Assembly (NCBI RefSeq): GCF_007991215.1
Contig: NZ_BJXX01000063.1
Location: forward strand, 1 to 34,164
From: Aneurinibacillus danicus
GTDB taxonomy: Bacteria; Bacillota; Bacilli; Aneurinibacillales; Aneurinibacillaceae
Length of the DNA stretch: 34,164 nucleotides
Direction of reading: 5' to 3'
Translations under genes and position numbers: made by a program
In this document: positions 32,153 through 34,164 of the stretch, piece by piece
How positions within the stretch are numbered: the stretch's first letter is position 1
Layout: every line of letters begins with the position of its first letter
Notes under the pieces: generated by a model
The model's database searches: none
What the model was told of the DNA's origin: nothing
Seen by the model: the letters and a program-made list of their open reading frames with translations, nothing else

Positions 32153-33202
32153 ATGAGAATCAAAAAAACAGGGATTAGACAGACAGTCATGGCAGGATTG
32201 CTTTCGGTATCTTTGGCAGGCGGGCTTACCCCGTTTCTTCCCCAAGCTGCGCAAGCAAGCGGTACGTTTACGGACCTTTCCAGCGTGCCCTGGGCAGCAG
32301 GAAGCATTAACAATCTGTATGAGAAAGAAATCATCAACGGCACCACCGCAAAGACCTTCTCACCAAACCAGAAGGTAACTCGCGCGGAATTCGCTACTAT
32401 TCTATCAAGGGCAATGGATAGAGAACGGATCATTCCTACTTTTCCATTTACCGATGTAGCGGAAAACAAATGGTATTACGAAACAGTCAAAAAAGCATAC
32501 CAAATGGGAATCGTTAAAGGTGTGTCGGACACCCGCTTCGATCCGGAACGCCCGGTTACGCGCGAAGAAGCGGCAGTTATTATCGCCCACACGTTTAATT
32601 ATTCTCATTCTGACCAGAAGCTGCCGTATTCGGACGCATCCAAAGTGAGCGACTGGGCAGTGGATAGCGTAAAAGCGGTTACACAGAAGCAAGTTTTTTC
32701 GGGAGATGACGGCGTCTTCAACCCACAGAAAGAGCTGACCCGGGCCGAAGCGGCAGTCATTCTGCAGAAAGCGTTATTCGGCTCCGTACCAAAGCCGGAA
32801 CCGACGCGCCAGGTAGCCTCCCGCACGGATTCCCGTCTCGATGAGCTATTAATGCGCAAAGTCGAGCCGCTGCTTGGCACGCCGTACCGTTGGGGAGGCA
32901 CAACGACTAAAGGATTTGACTGCAGCGGTTTTACACAGTATATATACAGCTCCCTTGGGGTTGATCTGCCGCGCACCTCCAGCCAGCAGTTCGAAACAGG
33001 TACCGCCGTTTCCGTGAACTCGATGGAACCCGGTGATCTCGTATTCTTCGACACCGGCGGCGGCAAAATCTCGCATGTCGGCATTTATATGGGCAACGGG
33101 CGAATGGCGCATGCGGCCAGCGGCCAAGGCAAGGTTACGATCAACGATATCGACTGGTATTTGTCTCACTACCGCGTCGTCGGCGTGAAACGATATTTGT
33201 AG
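32153..33202 (+). CDS. SLH-domain NlpC/P60 peptidoglycan endopeptidase
   Basis: A 349-residue secreted wall hydrolase. It has a signal peptide (1-36, ending AAQAS), three S-layer homology repeats (about 37-90, 98-150, 158-208) that anchor it to pyruvylated secondary wall polymer, a short linker, and a C-terminal NlpC/P60 cysteine peptidase domain (about 228-349). Catalytic residues fit the family spacing: Cys257 in FDCSGF, His308 in SHVGIY and His320 in RMAHA. It should cut D-gamma-Glu-meso-diaminopimelate bonds in the stem peptide. The ATG follows GGAAAGAGG. The gene is monocistronic and ends at a hairpin terminator. The IseA-like protein in this window is a conceivable inhibitor. Confidence 0.95.
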   Translation: MRIKKTGIRQTVMAGLLSVSLAGGLTPFLPQAAQASGTFTDLSSVPWAAGSINNLYEKEIINGTTAKTFSPNQKVTRAEFATILSRAMDRERIIPTFPFTDVAENKWYYETVKKAYQMGIVKGVSDTRFDPERPVTREEAAVIIAHTFNYSHSDQKLPYSDASKVSDWAVDSVKAVTQKQVFSGDDGVFNPQKELTRAEAAVILQKALFGSVPKPEPTRQVASRTDSRLDELLMRKVEPLLGTPYRWGGTTTKGFDCSGFTQYIYSSLGVDLPRTSSQQFETGTAVSVNSMEPGDLVFFDTGGGKISHVGIYMGNGRMAHAASGQGKVTINDIDWYLSHYRVVGVKRYL

Positions 33203-33222
33203 GTGTAGGATGCGAAGAACAA

Positions 33223-33255
33223 GCGCAGAAAGTTTTTAGACTTTCTGTGCTTTTA
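33223..33255 (+). terminator. Intrinsic terminator after the SLH-NlpC/P60 gene
   Basis: GCGCAGAAAGT (33223-33233) pairs with ACTTTCTGTGC (33240-33250), with one G-T wobble and a six-base loop, followed by TTTTAT. Confidence 0.8.
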
Positions 33256-33336
33256 TATTGCATCTTTACCATATAGAGTGCCATCCTGCCGCTGTTTTTA
33301 AGACACATTATAGATAAAGGGATAGCATTCATTGGC

Positions 33337-33648
33337 TTAGTGCAGATCATGAATGGCACGCTGAGCCTTATGCTCTTCCTCTTTCTTCACGTAAATATCG
33401 TATTGAGTATAATCATGCGAAGTTGAATAGCCTGAAGGAGAAGGGTAGCCTGAGTTCAATCTGATTTTTATGTCATATTTTATTCCGGCTGCTCTTAAGC
33501 GACTCGTTGCTTTAAAATAATCATTATTATTAAAAGCCGTATAGACCAGGCAACGGTATTCTCTTTCTTTTAATGAAGAAATGGCCGGTAGTACGATGAT
33601 AACCCCAAGCACTACAATTGTTAGAACAAGAGGGAAATCCCAATCCAT
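33337..33648 (-). CDS. Membrane-anchored small protein with DUF2007-like domain
   Basis: A 103-residue protein with one N-terminal membrane helix (about 6-25) and a cytosolic ferredoxin-like domain. YTAFNNNDYFKATSRLRAAG followed by IKYDIKIR, and the closing YDIYVKKEEEHKAQRAI, resemble the DUF2007 putative signal-transducing family. Its function is unknown. The ATG at 33648 follows GGGGAGG; a longer in-frame start at 33675 lacks a ribosome site. It lies 57 bases downstream of the zinc-ribbon gene on the same strand, so the two are likely cotranscribed. Confidence 0.75.
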   Translation of the reverse strand: MDWDFPLVLTIVVLGVIIVLPAISSLKEREYRCLVYTAFNNNDYFKATSRLRAAGIKYDIKIRLNSGYPSPSGYSTSHDYTQYDIYVKKEEEHKAQRAIHDLH

Positions 33649-33705
33649 ATTTATCCTCCCCTTTGTCTTTAACAAAATTTTCTCCTATATTTCTTTCCTT
33701 CTAGA

Positions 33706-33924
33706 TTATCCTCCGAAAAAGAAGTCAAGGACATTCATAGCACCGGAACTTCTCATGTTGTAAAACTCGGAATAACCGCAGTTGGCACAGGAAACGACTT
33801 TAAACTGATTATGCTGAATGTCAAATAGCTTAGATAATCCTGTTCCCGTTGTAGCAATTTCACTTTGGTTTACTTTCTCACACCCGCATTTCGGGCAGCC
33901 TTTTTTCTTTTTGTTCTCTTCCAT
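33706..33924 (-). CDS. Zinc-ribbon nucleic-acid-binding-like protein (YpzJ/COG3478 type)
   Basis: A 72-residue protein with two Cys pairs, CPKC (about 10-13) and CANC (about 46-49), separated by TTGTGLSKLFDIQHNQFKVV and followed by GYSEFYNMR. This matches the small COG3478 zinc-ribbon proteins of Bacillales, which are annotated as putative nucleic-acid-binding proteins without known function. The ATG at 33924 is ten bases after AAGGAG; the in-frame GTG at 33933 is too close to that site. It is the first gene of a likely two-gene unit. Confidence 0.8.
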   Translation of the reverse strand: MEENKKKKGCPKCGCEKVNQSEIATTGTGLSKLFDIQHNQFKVVSCANCGYSEFYNMRSSGAMNVLDFFFGG

Positions 33925-34097
33925 ATAACTCACTCTCCTTCTGTATCCTTGCTTTTATATACGGATTATATTTCCTGAAGTTGCAATATCAGTATTTTCT
34001 TAGCCTTTTACATTCTTCATGACTACCTCCACAGAAAACCACCATGGCGTTTCAGCCACAACCCCGGCATGAAAATTGAAGGAAGGGCTACTGACTT

Positions 34098-34164
34098 TTG
34101 TGGTACGAAGGAAAAGAGAGAAGAGAACAAGACAATGACTTCAATGTGGAAAAAGGCGAACGCC
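34098..34164 (+). CDS. Partial small hydrophilic protein, runs off the right edge
   Basis: From a TTG at 34098 the frame is open for 22 codons to the edge (LWYEGKERREQDNDFNVEKG then ER). It is related to the peptide at the opposite edge (1-60, minus), both containing DNDFNVEKG. AAGGAAGG lies about eleven bases before the TTG. Another open frame from ATG 34069 overlaps it, but its equivalent in the left copy meets a stop, so this frame is preferred. The family is unknown. Confidence 0.35.
   Translation, partial: MWYEGKERREQDNDFNVEKGER

Overview
The window looks like chromosomal DNA of an endospore-forming Firmicute of the order Bacillales. The evidence is its sporulation and germination genes (spoIIIE, a gerA-type operon, tlp, pdaA, tepA), AGGAGG-type ribosome binding sites, frequent TTG/GTG starts and U-tailed intrinsic terminators. 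Protein style suggests an Aneurinibacillus/Brevibacillus-like member of the Paenibacillaceae sensu lato; that placement is inference. No rRNA, tRNA, CRISPR array, transposase or prophage structural gene is visible.

Layout. 1-3.7 kb (minus): a truncated small gene at the edge, cbpB (c-di-AMP-binding CBS protein), mscL and spoIIIE. 3.9-10.5 kb: an accessory block between spoIIIE and its usual partners, with a WGxxGxxG secreted peptide, an SDR oxidoreductase, a small frame-disrupted gene, a four-gene germinant receptor operon (A-C-D-B) and a 47-residue basic protein. 10.7-11.8 kb: ylzJ and tepA, which in Bacillus subtilis directly precede spoIIIE. 12.0-15.1 kb: a DedA protein, a lipoprotein, a membrane-anchored unknown, the spore protein Tlp, a 65-residue unknown and a YvlD/holin-like membrane protein. 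15.1-16.9 kb: a RecT/YqaJ recombination pair with no phage context. 17.3-20.0 kb: a COG0523 metallochaperone GTPase, YidD and a RocR-like sigma-54 activator. 20.0-22.7 kb: an unusual operon of a leaderless D,D-carboxypeptidase and a MurF paralogue lacking its first domain, then an IseA-like secreted protein. 22.9-26.6 kb: methionine aminopeptidase, a phosphodiesterase with a 35-residue membrane peptide, and a PadR regulator with a CrtI-type oxidoreductase. 26.9-33.9 kb: a spore-coat-like glycosyltransferase, HelD, a candidate small RNA, PdaA, an SLH-NlpC/P60 hydrolase and two small proteins.

Themes. Cell wall and spore biology dominate: SpoIIIE moves DNA into the forespore, PdaA makes cortex muramic delta-lactam, Tlp protects or fills the spore core, the Ger receptor senses germinants, and IseA-like, NlpC/P60, carboxypeptidase and Mur-ligase proteins act on peptidoglycan.

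Most interesting. (1) Two same-orientation copies (26693-26890 and 31636-31934) of an intergenic element fold into a closed multi-branch domain, a long hairpin and a terminator-like hairpin, with compensatory base changes between copies; I do not recognise it. (2) A strong sigma-A-like promoter and an intrinsic terminator with no convincing ORF between them, divergent from helD, look like a small RNA gene. (3) The truncated Mur ligase/leaderless carboxypeptidase pair. (4) A small gene whose two halves are joined across an A7 run. (5) Near-identical inverted sequence at the two ends of the window, apparently from two paralogous small genes.
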